Below, one piece after another: positions 37,273-46,625 of a DNA stretch of 64,000 nt. Under the pieces are notes generated by a model, which made no database searches, was not told the origin of the DNA, and was given only the letters and a program-made list of their open reading frames with translations. Origin of the DNA: Pagrus major (lineage: Eukaryota; Chordata; Actinopteri; Spariformes; Sparidae); contig NC_133230.1 in the NCBI RefSeq assembly GCF_040436345.1, forward strand, positions 18,176,197 through 18,240,196, in the 5' to 3' direction. Numbering within the stretch: position 1 is the first letter of the stretch; each line of letters opens with the position of its first letter. The position numbers and the translations under genes are program-made.

Positions 37273-38250
37273 AGTAGTGGCAGTCCACTTGTTTTCAAAA
37301 GTTTGATATATAAATATATATATACATACGTACATATAAAGCTGCTAGATACAATCACTAATTTTATTGTGTTGACAGAGAAAAATCAGCTATGAACGAC
37401 TGTTAAACCCTAATTCTCCAACAGCATATAACCATGACGGTGAGTTTTTAAATGTGTGATGAAGTGAGTGGACACTCGTGCATGTGTGTGGGTGCGCGAG
37501 TGTTACTATATACGTGCGTTCTTGTGTGCCCACGAGTGTGTGTGTGCGCTGTATGTGTGTAAGTTTCCGGCGTGCGTGTGTGCGTGCGGGGTTGGTGTGT
37601 AACCAAATGTTTGGTTGGTTGTCATATTCTCCCATTGTAATTGGATTGCCCTGCATTATTGCAAGCTGAACCAAGGTTTGATGAACCTGATTAAAACTTG
37701 CTGGCTGAGAAGCAAAAATGTAGGACGTGCATTTATACAAAGTGTAGAGAATGCTGAAAATAACACTTCTCATTCTGCATTAACCAGCACAGTGCAACTT
37801 CCTGTCATGTACTGTATTATATATGCAACATGTGTCTGTCTGCTTTAATATATATATTTTTTTGACCTGCATTATATAAAGACTTCAGTTTTAACCACTT
37901 TGCTGCTAGTCTTTTATCCTCTTTCAATCTTGGAAAATTGTGCATATCTTTGGGAATGCATACAAGTGTACATTCTTGACATTGTGTAGATTAAAAAAGA
38001 AAAAAGCTATATAAACCTGTTTCTCTTCAGTGTATTGTTTTAAAAAGGTTACTTTTCACAGCAGTTGAGTGGTTATGTTTCAATTCTCCGATGCTTTGGT
38101 GCACTGATGATACTCTATGTAAGCTTTTTTTCATCTTACAGCGCTTGATGTAACATTTATGTGATTAGTTCTAAATAGTGGAAGACATTTGTGTTTTGAA
38201 ACTTGCAGTATAAATGGTACTACTCTTAACTATTCTGTAAACACTGCCTG

Positions 38251-38285
38251 TTTTCTTTCTTTCTTTTTCTTTCTTTCTTTCTTTC
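38251..38285. repeat. (TTTC)n repeat
   Basis: An imperfect TTTC tetranucleotide run in the distal spred1 3'UTR. Confidence 0.9.
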
Positions 38286-38681
38286 ACTCTCTCTCTTTGT
38301 GCATATTTCTTTCCTGTGCATCCTTTTGTTTTGTTTTTTTGTTCTTCTTGAAGTTTCTTAGTGCCATCGGCTTTCACATCCTGACAACCTCAAAAAAGTG
38401 CCTCACGTCCATCCTAGTTTCCATTTTATAATTTAACATCTCTCGTTCTGGTTCTATTGGTTTCTACACGTCTAGGTATTTCTTATCATGGTTCGAGAAT
38501 ACCAAGTATATGATGTAAAATTTATAGTCCCAATAACTCATGTCATAGTTGTATTTTCTTTATACAGATGTAGCTCGTTACTTTTCATAAATATATAATG
38601 TAAATATGCATACATATGTTTGTAACTGTTTTTATGTTACATCATACACTTGTAATTTGACATATCAAATAACATTATCAT

Positions 38682-38687
38682 AATAAA
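38682..38687 (+). terminator. candidate spred1 polyadenylation signal
   Basis: AATAAA, followed within about 40 nt by GT-rich sequence (GTGTTTGTTTTC), a good signal for the end of the spred1 transcript. Confidence 0.65.
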
Positions 38688-38705
38688 ATGGTGAGTTTTA
38701 ATCTT

Positions 38706-39900
38706 TTGCTGTGCAGGATTCATTGTGTTTGTTTTCAGCAATCCGTGTGTAAAAAAAAAAAAAAAAAAAAGGGCAGCCTCAAGACAAGAACGAGTGTTGT
38801 ATCATGAAGACACACTAAGTGCATACGCTCAAGTCCACTGTGAAGATTTAAATTACCATCTCCCTCGACTGAAACCTCCAGAAATCCAGAAACGATTTGT
38901 CGACTAGCAAAAAATTCATCTCCAACAATTCTTATAATCAATTATAGTATGGGTTTTAAATTAATTATCAAACATTCTTCTGTTCCAGCTTCTCAAATTT
39001 GACCATCACTGATCATAATCACAGCAGCTCTTTTCAGAAACAGCAGACTGATAAGCAGAGTTGCGGTGTGACAGCATTTTCTTTTCATATTTTAATTTTT
39101 AAAAAGGTAAGGACATAATAATTGATAATGAAAATAATGGCTGTAAGAAGTATTTAGATAATTTTACTAAAGTAAAGGTACTTTTACTACATTTTGAAAA
39201 TATTCCACTATAAGTAACAACCCTGGATTCACAACAATAACAGTATGAGTATTATCAGCAGAATGTACAGTGAAATGTTAAACTTTGAGAAGTAAAAGTA
39301 CCCATTGTGCAGAAAAATCGTCCCCGTCAGTGTTTTATTTTTATATCTGATGTTTTTGGATTGAAATTACCATTGCATTAATTTGCATGTTAGATTTTAC
39401 TGCTGTAGATGTTTAAGGTTGAGCTCATTTTAACTACTTTATATGCTGTTGGCTACAACAATGCATCATATTCCATAGGATATGAGTAGATGTATGTATT
39501 TGTATAGGGAGATGATGATTTAGTTTATACTAGCAGTAAAACTAAACCCAATCAGTGTTGTTTGTATCCTTTAACAACAACACTAATTATTTTTTTGACT
39601 ATATTTTCTGTATTTCCATTTTTACTGCGCTACATATACCTGATAACTTTACTAGTTACATTTCAGATTCATATTTTACATTCAACACGAGATGGGATCA
39701 TAAAATATACTAATTGTCTGTTCTCCAAAATGTCAACTGCCCTCCACTCAGTCAAACTTTCACCTTCTTTGAAAGAGATGAGATACACACATCAGTTCCT
39801 ATTACAGCTTTGGACACTTTTTCTTTACTGAACACTCCAAGAAGAGCCCTTCGTCACAGTGAATAAGTCTACTTTTAAAGCGTAACCACATTTTTATTGA
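38706..39900. other. spred1-fam98b intergenic region
   Basis: About 1.2 kb, AT-rich. A poly(A) run lies near 38749-38770, followed by a badly degraded hAT-like MITE (about 38856-39150, with CAGCTTCTCAAATTTGA and AATTGATAATGAAAATAATG). No gene is supported. Confidence 0.5.
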
Positions 39901-40133
39901 CAAAATAGTATATCTACAGTGAAGTGCTGGAGCGGAACCATTGCAGCGGAACCATATATTGAACTTCGAACGTTTCACTTCGGCTCACGTACGTCACCGG
40001 AACAGCAAAGAGGCATGAGAGCGCCGCACAAATGAATGGAAGCAGAAACTGGTTATTTTTACACTTTGTCGTACCTGTAATGTCGTCATGTTTTAAGTAG
40101 ACAAACACACGTAAACGCCGGACGGATTCAGCC
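39901..40133 (+). promoter_or_regulatory. fam98b: fam98b proximal promoter and 5'UTR
   Basis: CpG frequency rises just ahead of the fam98b ATG, with a CRE-like ACGTACGTCACC near 39987-39999. No TATA box at a convincing distance. The transcription start is not resolved. Confidence 0.45.
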
Positions 40134-40171
40134 ATGGAGTGTGACATTTTGGACTCGTTAGAGCAGCTCGG
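40134..40171 (+). CDS. fam98b: fam98b coding exon 1
   Basis: Encodes MECDILDSLEQL plus two bases of a Gly codon; donor GTAAGC. Confidence 0.9.
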
Positions 40172-42787
40172 GTAAGCTAATTTACTGTTAGCATGACAGG
40201 TTTAGCTTCATAGCTTCTCGTCCACCAGATGTTTACATCTGCGTGTTTGATAACTGCTGGGTGGCTGCAATAGTTCGTTGTGAAGCAGCTGGTTGAAACG
40301 ATACCTCTGTCTAACGCCGCTGTATTTGAATATTAATTCGACTCCTCTCTCGTGATGTTAACGACCCTTAGCTATGACGGCCCTCTGCTGGAGGAGAAGG
40401 CGCTGCTCACAGCCGCAGACGGAGGCCTGTCCTCTGCTGAGTTTGTGGACCTGTGCAGGTGGCTGGCGTCCAGGTTGAAGCCGCTGTGCGATCTGGAGGA
40501 GAGCATCACGTCCGGTCCAGGTGAGCCACGTCCACTCACACCTGATCCAGAGGCTCGAAACTGTCAGCTGTGTCTTATATTTTATTCTCTATCACATCCA
40601 ACCTGTCCTCACTCCAGACGACATGGACAGCCTTCAGGTGGAGATGAGTGGGTTGCTGAAGGAGCTGCACTGTCCTCATGAAGAAGTCGTTTCAGGGATC
40701 CTCAAAGGCAGCGGGCCAAATACTAAAGATCATCTCAAATGTGTCTGTATGTAGTCAGTATTATGCCAACCAGTATGCTACAAGCTCCCTGTGTGCTCAT
40801 CAAGTAACTCAAAATATGATCTTTGTGTCTTTTTATCAAGTGTTTTTAAGCTCAGAGCTCCAGGCGGCTCAGATTGTGAGCAGCAGACGAGTTTGTAATA
40901 AACACACCGAAGAGAGTCCGGTGTGTCAAGAGCTGCATGCAATCTGTGAAACACTGAACCTGCCAGAGCCCAGAGGACAGGACGCAGCAGAAGTTTTATC
41001 TCAAGTCCAAGACAAGGTGGGACGATGTGCAAGTACATTTACGTCAGGCCCACCGAAACTAGAATCTTTGTTGTGATAATAGAGGATAAAAACATGCACC
41101 TGTGTCTAGAGCCTGGCCGATACTGGATTTCTGGGACTGATGCAGAACCGATATCGAGAAGCAAAAACTTCCGATATCGATACATACACAGACCATATTC
41201 ATAAACACACATTTTTCACAAGGATCCCTCATTTGTGGGTATCAAAAGATAAGAACGCAATAGAAGTAGCATATTTTACAGTGTAAAATAGCTTCACTGG
41301 GAATTTAAGAATCACGACTACCCCGATCTTTTTCTGCATTATGTTCTGCAAAAAGAAAAAGCTCTCATATTTGGATATATCGAACAACGTATACGCCGAT
41401 ACGACATATCTGTGATAGGTGAATATTGGCCAATAAATTCAGCCCACCGATACATCAGTCGGGCTCTAGCTGTGTCCAGACTGCAACGATCTCTACCTTT
41501 TTTAAATAAAAACTATTTGTTTTGGGGGAAGAATCTGTTGCACTACATTGATTAAAAAAACTATGGGTACAGACACGTGAATGACCAATACACTTGGATT
41601 GAAGGCACACATGGAATTGCACCTGTTCATATGTCGTATTGTGCTATTTTAGATACAAATGCTTCATTGTTTTGTCCTGTTAACCCTCGTTTTGACAACT
41701 GTTATGTTTATAAAGTAAAATAATAAATAGAGATATTATTACTATGTATATTTTTTACTTCCTTTGGATTGTGCTAATGAATTAAAACCTGTGTCACTGT
41801 AGGTTGATAAAATACTCAAAGATCTCCCAAGTGGCTCCGTCGGAGACCCAGTGCTAAAGAAGTCTCTATCCAGTGAACAATGGGTGAGTAGGTTTGAAAT
41901 AAGCCATTACTGTATCTGTATATTAGTTAGTTAGTTTCTTATTAGTTAGTTTTTTTTCTTCTTTGTGTTAATCTTTGCAGGAGAAGTTGCACAACATGAA
42001 CACAGCTCTGTCATCAGAGTACGAGTGTCGGCGCAGGATGCTGATCAAACGGCTGGACGTCACAGTTCAGTCGTTCGGGTGGTCTGAAAGAGCCAAGGCA
42101 CGTTCGTATTATAAGTCATCAAAATGTTATTTGCCTTTTTTCTCCATTGGTGGAGAATCTAAACCAGTGGAAATTATGGAAGAGATGTTGATTTTGTGAT
42201 AGCTGCAAATTGTAAAACCATGATTCCAAACGTGTGCCTGTGGTTTGTTAGGTAAAGGTGGACAGCATGGCGAGGGCCTACCAGCCTAAGAGACACTCCC
42301 TGAAGCCTCAGTCCCCCGTGGACATGGCCAAGCTGCTGGCCGCCAGAGAGGACATCTGCAACGTGGTGAAGACGAGCAGCGGCTCCAGCAGGGAGAAGAC
42401 GACCTGTGCTGTCAACAAGGTACAGAAGAACCCTTCTCTAATAAACACCTTCAGTTTTATGTTTTCTTCTGACACAACCATGTATGTCGCCTCCTCTGTT
42501 ATCCACAGATCCTGATGGGGAGAGTCCCGGACAGAGGAGGGCGTCCCTCCGAAATACAAGCCCCACCTCCTGAGATGCCGCCCTGGCAGAAAAGACAAGA
42601 CGGCGGCGGCTGGGGAGGCCGTGGTGGTGGTGGAAGAGGAGGAGGAGGTGGCTGGGGAGGAGGAGGAGGAGGAGGAGGTGGAGGTTGGGGAGGAGGTGGA
42701 GGTTGGAGAGGAGGTGGATGGAACCAAGGTGGACATGGAAGCTATGGTGGACATGGTGGACACGGAGGAAAGAGAGGGCGGTACTAG
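40134..42787 (+). CDS. fam98b: fam98b, tRNA-splicing ligase complex subunit (eight coding exons)
   Basis: FAM98B is a stable subunit of the tRNA ligase complex with RTCB, DDX1, RTRAF and ASHWIN, which joins tRNA exons and spliced XBP1 mRNA. Eight exons join in frame into 378 aa (human about 433). Recognisable parts: N-terminal MECDILDSLEQLG, LCDLEESITS, FLSSELQAAQI, the hallmark YECRRRMLIKRLDVTVQSFG, AYQPKR, SSGSSREKT, MGRVPDRGGRPSEI and PPPEMPPWQKRQ, then a Gly/Trp/Arg-rich tail from residue 318. LEESITS and ALSSEYECRRRM favour FAM98B over FAM98A, and the tandem arrangement with spred1 matches human 15q14. The tail is shorter than in human. Start context is GCCATGG. Confidence 0.94.
40372..40520 (+). 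CDS. fam98b: fam98b coding exon 2
   Basis: Residues 13-62, with YDGPLLEEKALL, SSAEFVDLCRWLASRLK and LCDLEESITSGP. The acceptor is CCCTTAG and the donor GTGAGC. Confidence 0.94.
40618..40746 (+). CDS. fam98b: fam98b coding exon 3
   Basis: Residues 63-105, with MDSLQVEMSGLLKELHCP. The donor GTATGT at 40747 was chosen because T|TG then restores CVLFLSSEL, which has the same spacing as the human protein. Confidence 0.85.
40841..41016 (+). CDS. fam98b: fam98b coding exon 4
   Basis: Residues 106-164, with FLSSELQAAQIV, CQELHAICETLNLPEP and EVLSQVQDK. Ends AAG|GTGGGA in phase 0. Confidence 0.92.
41107..41468. mobile_element. hAT-like MITE in fam98b intron 4
   Basis: Ends TAGAGCCTGGCCGATA and TATCAGTCGGGCTCTA-type complementary termini (right end CATCAGTCGGGCTCTA), flanked by near-identical 8-bp sequences CCTGTGTC and GCTGTGTC. 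An 8-bp target duplication is the hAT signature. 362 bp, no ORF. Confidence 0.75.
41803..41883 (+). CDS. fam98b: fam98b coding exon 5
   Basis: 27 codons: VDKILKDL, SVGDPVLKKSLSSEQW. The acceptor is CACTGTAG and the donor GTGAGT. An hAT-like element occupies most of the preceding intron. Confidence 0.93.
41981..42097 (+). CDS. fam98b: fam98b coding exon 6 (followed by a GC donor)
   Basis: 39 codons containing EYECRRRMLIKRLDVTVQSF and GWSERAK. It must end at AAG 42097 to join VKVDSMARAYQPKR in frame, but the next bases are GC (GCACGT), so this intron uses a non-canonical GC donor. Confidence 0.9.
42252..42419 (+). CDS. fam98b: fam98b coding exon 7
   Basis: 56 codons with VKVDSMARAYQPKR, MAKLLAAREDI and TSSGSSREKTTCAVNK. 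The acceptor is TTTGTTAG and the donor GTACAG. Confidence 0.94.
42509..42787 (+). CDS. fam98b: fam98b coding exon 8 (Gly-rich tail)
   Basis: The terminal exon carries ILMGRVPDRGGRPSEI and PPPEMPPWQKRQ, then about 60 residues of Gly/Trp/Arg/His-rich sequence ending GKRGRY and TAG at 42785-42787. The GGAGGT-like repeats probably vary in length. Confidence 0.96.
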   Translation: MLMGRVPDRGGRPSEIQAPPPEMPPWQKRQDGGGWGGRGGGGRGGGGGWGGGGGGGGGGWGGGGGWRGGGWNQGGHGSYGGHGGHGGKRGRY

Positions 42788-43154
42788 TATTGATTTCTCT
42801 TGTGTTGCGACTTATGTAGTGTTTCATATGAACTCAATTCCGGCTGTGTTTTTTTTTAAGTAAGGGAGATAACACTGTTTGATGATTGCAGTGAAAATCT
42901 TCCTCATTTAGATGATCATGCTCCTTTTTTTTACTTTAAAGTGTTATTTTTTAAATATTCTTATCCGTATTTTTAGAAGTAAAAACGGCAGTATTACTGT
43001 ACCATTATTACGAGTACTTTTTTGTACAAAAAAAATGTATTTAAATCTGAACCAGGCCATAAGGCTGTAATTGTATCTCATCCATACTACATGCTAATTC
43101 TAAGGAGGTTACAAGTATGCATTGTGTTCACACTGTACTGTATAGGTGACAAAA

Positions 43155-43938
43155 CTAAAGGGACAGTTCACCACAAACCAAGAATGCATATTTTTCCTCT
43201 TTCGTGTCGTGCTGTTTTTCCATCTAGATCTTTTTTTTTTGTGAGTTGTTGGGAGCAGTTTAATGAAGGAACTATTTACTGTTATTACTGCACAGAAGCA
43301 AGTGTGCATGTACTTATGGATGAGAGGCTAGCTGATGTTACAGCTCAGCCGAGGAGGACGCCATTAAAGGTGCAATACGTAAGAATTGGCCACCTTGAAT
43401 TCATACTGCCAACAAATAGGTGTTTTATACATCCATGACTGTAGCTATTGTTAGCTCAGTTAGCCAGGGGGAGTGTTGCCGTTCACACCGCTAGCAAAGG
43501 AGCTTTTGACCACTAGGAGAAAGAGCTTTTAAGGCCTAGGGCTAGCTGGTTAGCATGCTAACTTCAGTAGATACCTCTTCAATGCAATACATAGACATCT
43601 TTGATATAACATCAACACTGTTGTGTCTCCGCATTCTGTTGATGCTTTTAGTTAAATTTTAATGTTTTGTACGATAATTCTTACATACTGCGCCTTTAAT
43701 GTTTGAATCCTGTGCTGTCATCAGCACAAGCCTCTAGTCCATTAGTAGATACTCACAACGAGGTCTGTGGATTATGTTAAATAACTGAGTCATGATTTCT
43801 GGAACATTGATCTTGAGTTGAGGGAGAGATCTTTACTGGCGATAACTCTGCAACTCATTCCCAAACAGTTTAGATGGATAAATAACATTACATGAAAGAG
43901 AAAAATATGTATTTTTGAGGTAAACTGTCCCTTTTTAA
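43155..43938. mobile_element. fold-back MITE (AGGGACAGTTCACC family), host of a nested MITE
   Basis: Left end CTAAAGGGACAGTTCACCAC and right end GTAAACTGTCCCTTTTTAA are complementary, and the match continues through the TGCATATTTTTCCTCTTT-like block. The flanks are CTAA (mutated) and TTAA. A second complete MITE sits between the arms. Confidence 0.75.
43364..43699. mobile_element. complete TTAAAGGTGCAATACGTAAGAATT MITE nested in 43155-43938
   Basis: TTAA at 43364 then AGGTGCAATACGTAAGAATT; the right end AATTCTTACATACTGCGCCT then TTAA at 43696-43699 is complementary. 336 bp including both TTAA sites; no ORF. Confidence 0.82.
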
Positions 43939-44537
43939 GTGTCCTTAAAACAGCCAGCATGGATACTAAAAACACTTTGACTGTGCTGTTGACGAACCCT
44001 TTTCTCCGACACTGGAAACATCAAATCTAATAGTGGATGGTAGTCAAACATCCCCAGGAAGTGGAATTTTTTACAAAAAAAATAACAATTTAATTGTTTA
44101 AATAAGTCAATTTTCTGCAATAAAAGTAGTCTGTTCCATCAAACTGGGCCATAACTTGCATTTCTGACAAGTTCAGGTGCCAGAGGGAAAATAATGCTGA
44201 ACAGAGGGACAAAGACACTACATATGTATTTTACCCTAAACATTTTACCTTTGAAGCTCTGGGAGGGATTTAAGGGTATAGTGATGGATGTTTGTCTGCA
44301 AAACTTAAAGGCAAATGGTACCAAGTGATCTTCCCCTGGCCAGAGGTGTCAGTGTGCACCCTAATGACTGAAACCACTGCTACCTGTTAGACAAGAAGCG
44401 GAGGACACTGTAAGAAGACTGGACTTGAACACAGGAAAGTGTGTCTTCTGCCTCCCTCAAGGACTTTGACTCTTGCCTTATTTCTTTGAAGATTCTGTAC
44501 CAGCTAAGACAACTGTGATTCACCTCTGAATTTATTT

Positions 44538-44543
44538 AATAAA
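44538..44543 (+). terminator. candidate fam98b polyadenylation signal
   Basis: AATAAA followed by CTCTTGTGTTGATGT, a downstream GT-rich element. Confidence 0.5.
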
Positions 44544-44694
44544 GATCCCTCCCAATAATGTCAACCCCCTCTTGTGTTGATGTAATTATCAGCTACAGAA
44601 ATAGTGCAACCAGAGATGGAGAGCCACTGGCTGACTCCTGCCACAAGGTGGCATAATAAACTGATGCAAAGAAGAAAAGGTTTACTTCCAAATA

Positions 44695-44700
44695 TTTATT
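44695..44700 (-). terminator. candidate ptpn21 polyadenylation signal (minus strand)
   Basis: TTTATT on the plus strand reads AATAAA on the minus strand. It would give ptpn21 a 3'UTR of about 1.8 kb ending some 150 bp from the proposed fam98b end. Confidence 0.45.
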
Positions 44701-46496
44701 CTTGGCTGAAAAGATTTTCTACATGTTTTTTTTTTCAATGGCATACCATTTGTTGTTCAATAGATACAGTTTATACATAGTCTTTACAATAACCAATATT
44801 CATAAAAGCAGAATTTTACATTGTGTACATTATGAACAACATACCTGTACAAACTGGACAAAACAGTCGCACCTTGGCCACAAAAATCACTCTTTTCAGT
44901 CTCCACACTAAGACTCAATCAGTATGGTAAAACCAAAAACACAAAGCAAATTCGTACGGGCCTTCAAAAGATCCAGTCAAAATACATCAATGTATTTTTC
45001 TCCAGTTAAGATCAGAGCCCATGTGTCTGACACTAATAAGAAAAATGGTAAGACAAATTATTCTCTTCAATTTGGCCACATTATAACTTAAGTTGGCGCC
45101 TACGCAAAATATTTCAAAGATTCTTCACCTCATGTAAACTTTGTTTCTGTACAGGTGAACTTGATAATTGAGCTGTAAATACTATTCATAGCTGCAGCAG
45201 GAAACAGACACGTACTGGTCAGATGTGCTCATCAACAGTCAAGAGGCCATTTGTAACAGCAGGAAGTGTCTCTGACTGGAGTGAAAACGAGCAGAATGCT
45301 GTAACTAGAAATGACTTTCTGCTTCACACTAATACTGAGCTGCACAGCAATATTAGTTACATCTGAGTACTGTCACAATTTAGGGGATCTTAGCCAAATT
45401 CCAGAGCTATCTTGATCATTGTTTTTTCTTTTGTTTCTCAGCAACGACTGCCATTAATTAATGCATGTCACTGCAATCAAACAAGCAATAAATGACACTG
45501 AATGAGAAAACATTTCCTTCATATAATCCAAAAATAACTCGGCTCTTTCAACTTTACAATGCAAATATTTAGGCACTTTGTCTTAAAGGTATATTGATCT
45601 TCTCAAATACAGCACTCAGAGTTCTTATGATAAAATAAATGGATGAAAATATGAGTATAAAATATTTTTTTCCAGTTTTTCCACTCTCATTGTTTTACTT
45701 CTCTCAATGATATACTTTCTGCAACTTGTACAAGGCATTTCTACTTCCCATCAATCCAGTGTTTAATCCATCATCTTCAACCTTTCTTTGTCAGGGCAAT
45801 CTTGTTTGTGCACTGAGAGAATATGTATTTGTTTTAAGCATGTGCTTTGTTGTTTGGAACAATCCTAAGTAATCACAGGGTATACATTAGCATCATTCTG
45901 CTCAATGTTGATCTATATATTCTTATTAAGTTAAATACAGGGACAAACCCCGTCTGTATCACCAGAGGTCACACAAAGTAAAAAAATTCCTTTTGTAATC
46001 AAACCTTCATATGAGACATTCTGATTTTTTCACTCTCTTCATTACTACAGAAAAGTCCTTCATAATCAGAACCAATAGTCACCAAACAGCAATCCGAAAC
46101 ATATTTCATACCTTCGCCAGCTGTTTTTGATACACATCTATAATAAAGATTGTTTTTACTGCAGCTTAACATTGGTTCAATATGTACAGCAAAGTACTGT
46201 AAAAGTGCTGGGCTTAATTAAGCGATAATGTATGTAAAAAATAATATATATATAATACTGTTTGGAGGCAGGTCACAAGTCTTTATGCTCCTTCATGTCG
46301 ATTCACATCTTTCTTCTACATCCACTCATCATTCCTTCAGCTTCACCTGATTTTAGACAACCAAATACTGACCGCTACATTGAAGAGGTTTATACAGCTG
46401 CATCATCTCAGTGCAGTTTGGCATAAACCTGAAGCAAACTCCATCCTACAATCATCTGTGATGACTGAGTATGTTGGACCAGGCAGACACTCGAGC
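44701..46496 (-). other. ptpn21: ptpn21 3'UTR (inferred)
   Basis: About 1.8 kb of AT-rich DNA directly after the ptpn21 stop, with no coding potential and no clear repeat. The end is inferred from the minus-strand AATAAA. Confidence 0.5.
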
Positions 46497-46625
46497 TCAT
46501 ATGAGCCTGGAGTTGCGGAGGTACTGGATGAGGACCTTGTAGATGAAGGTGTACTGGGCCAAGGTCTGAACCATCATCATTCTCTGAGCACGCAGCTTCA
46601 ACAGGATCTTTGGGACATCCAGCGC
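46497..46625 (-). CDS. ptpn21: ptpn21 coding exon 18 (C-terminus)
   Basis: 42 codons, [40 protein letters not shown], then TGA at 46497-46499. Matches the family C-terminus. Confidence 0.97.
   Translation of the reverse strand, partial: ALDVPKILLKLRAQRMMMVQTLAQYTFIYKVLIQYLRNSRLI

Larger units (their letters stand above)
33945..38705 (+). other. spred1: spred1 3'UTR
   Basis: About 4.7 kb from the stop to just past the AATAAA at 38682. It is AT-rich and contains a TTAA-type MITE (35688-36525), a candidate miR-126 site (37265-37272), several TGTAAATA or AT-rich elements near the end, and a CTTT repeat (38251-38285). A long 3'UTR is also known for human SPRED1. The extent is inferred from the lack of any other gene and the position of the poly(A) signal. 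Confidence 0.65.
42788..44650 (+). other. fam98b: fam98b 3'UTR and 3' flank
   Basis: AT-rich DNA with nested MITEs (43155-43938). AATAAA occurs at 44119-44124 and 44538-44543. The second is followed by a GT-rich stretch and is the more convincing transcript end, which would place the MITEs inside the 3'UTR. Confidence 0.45.
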
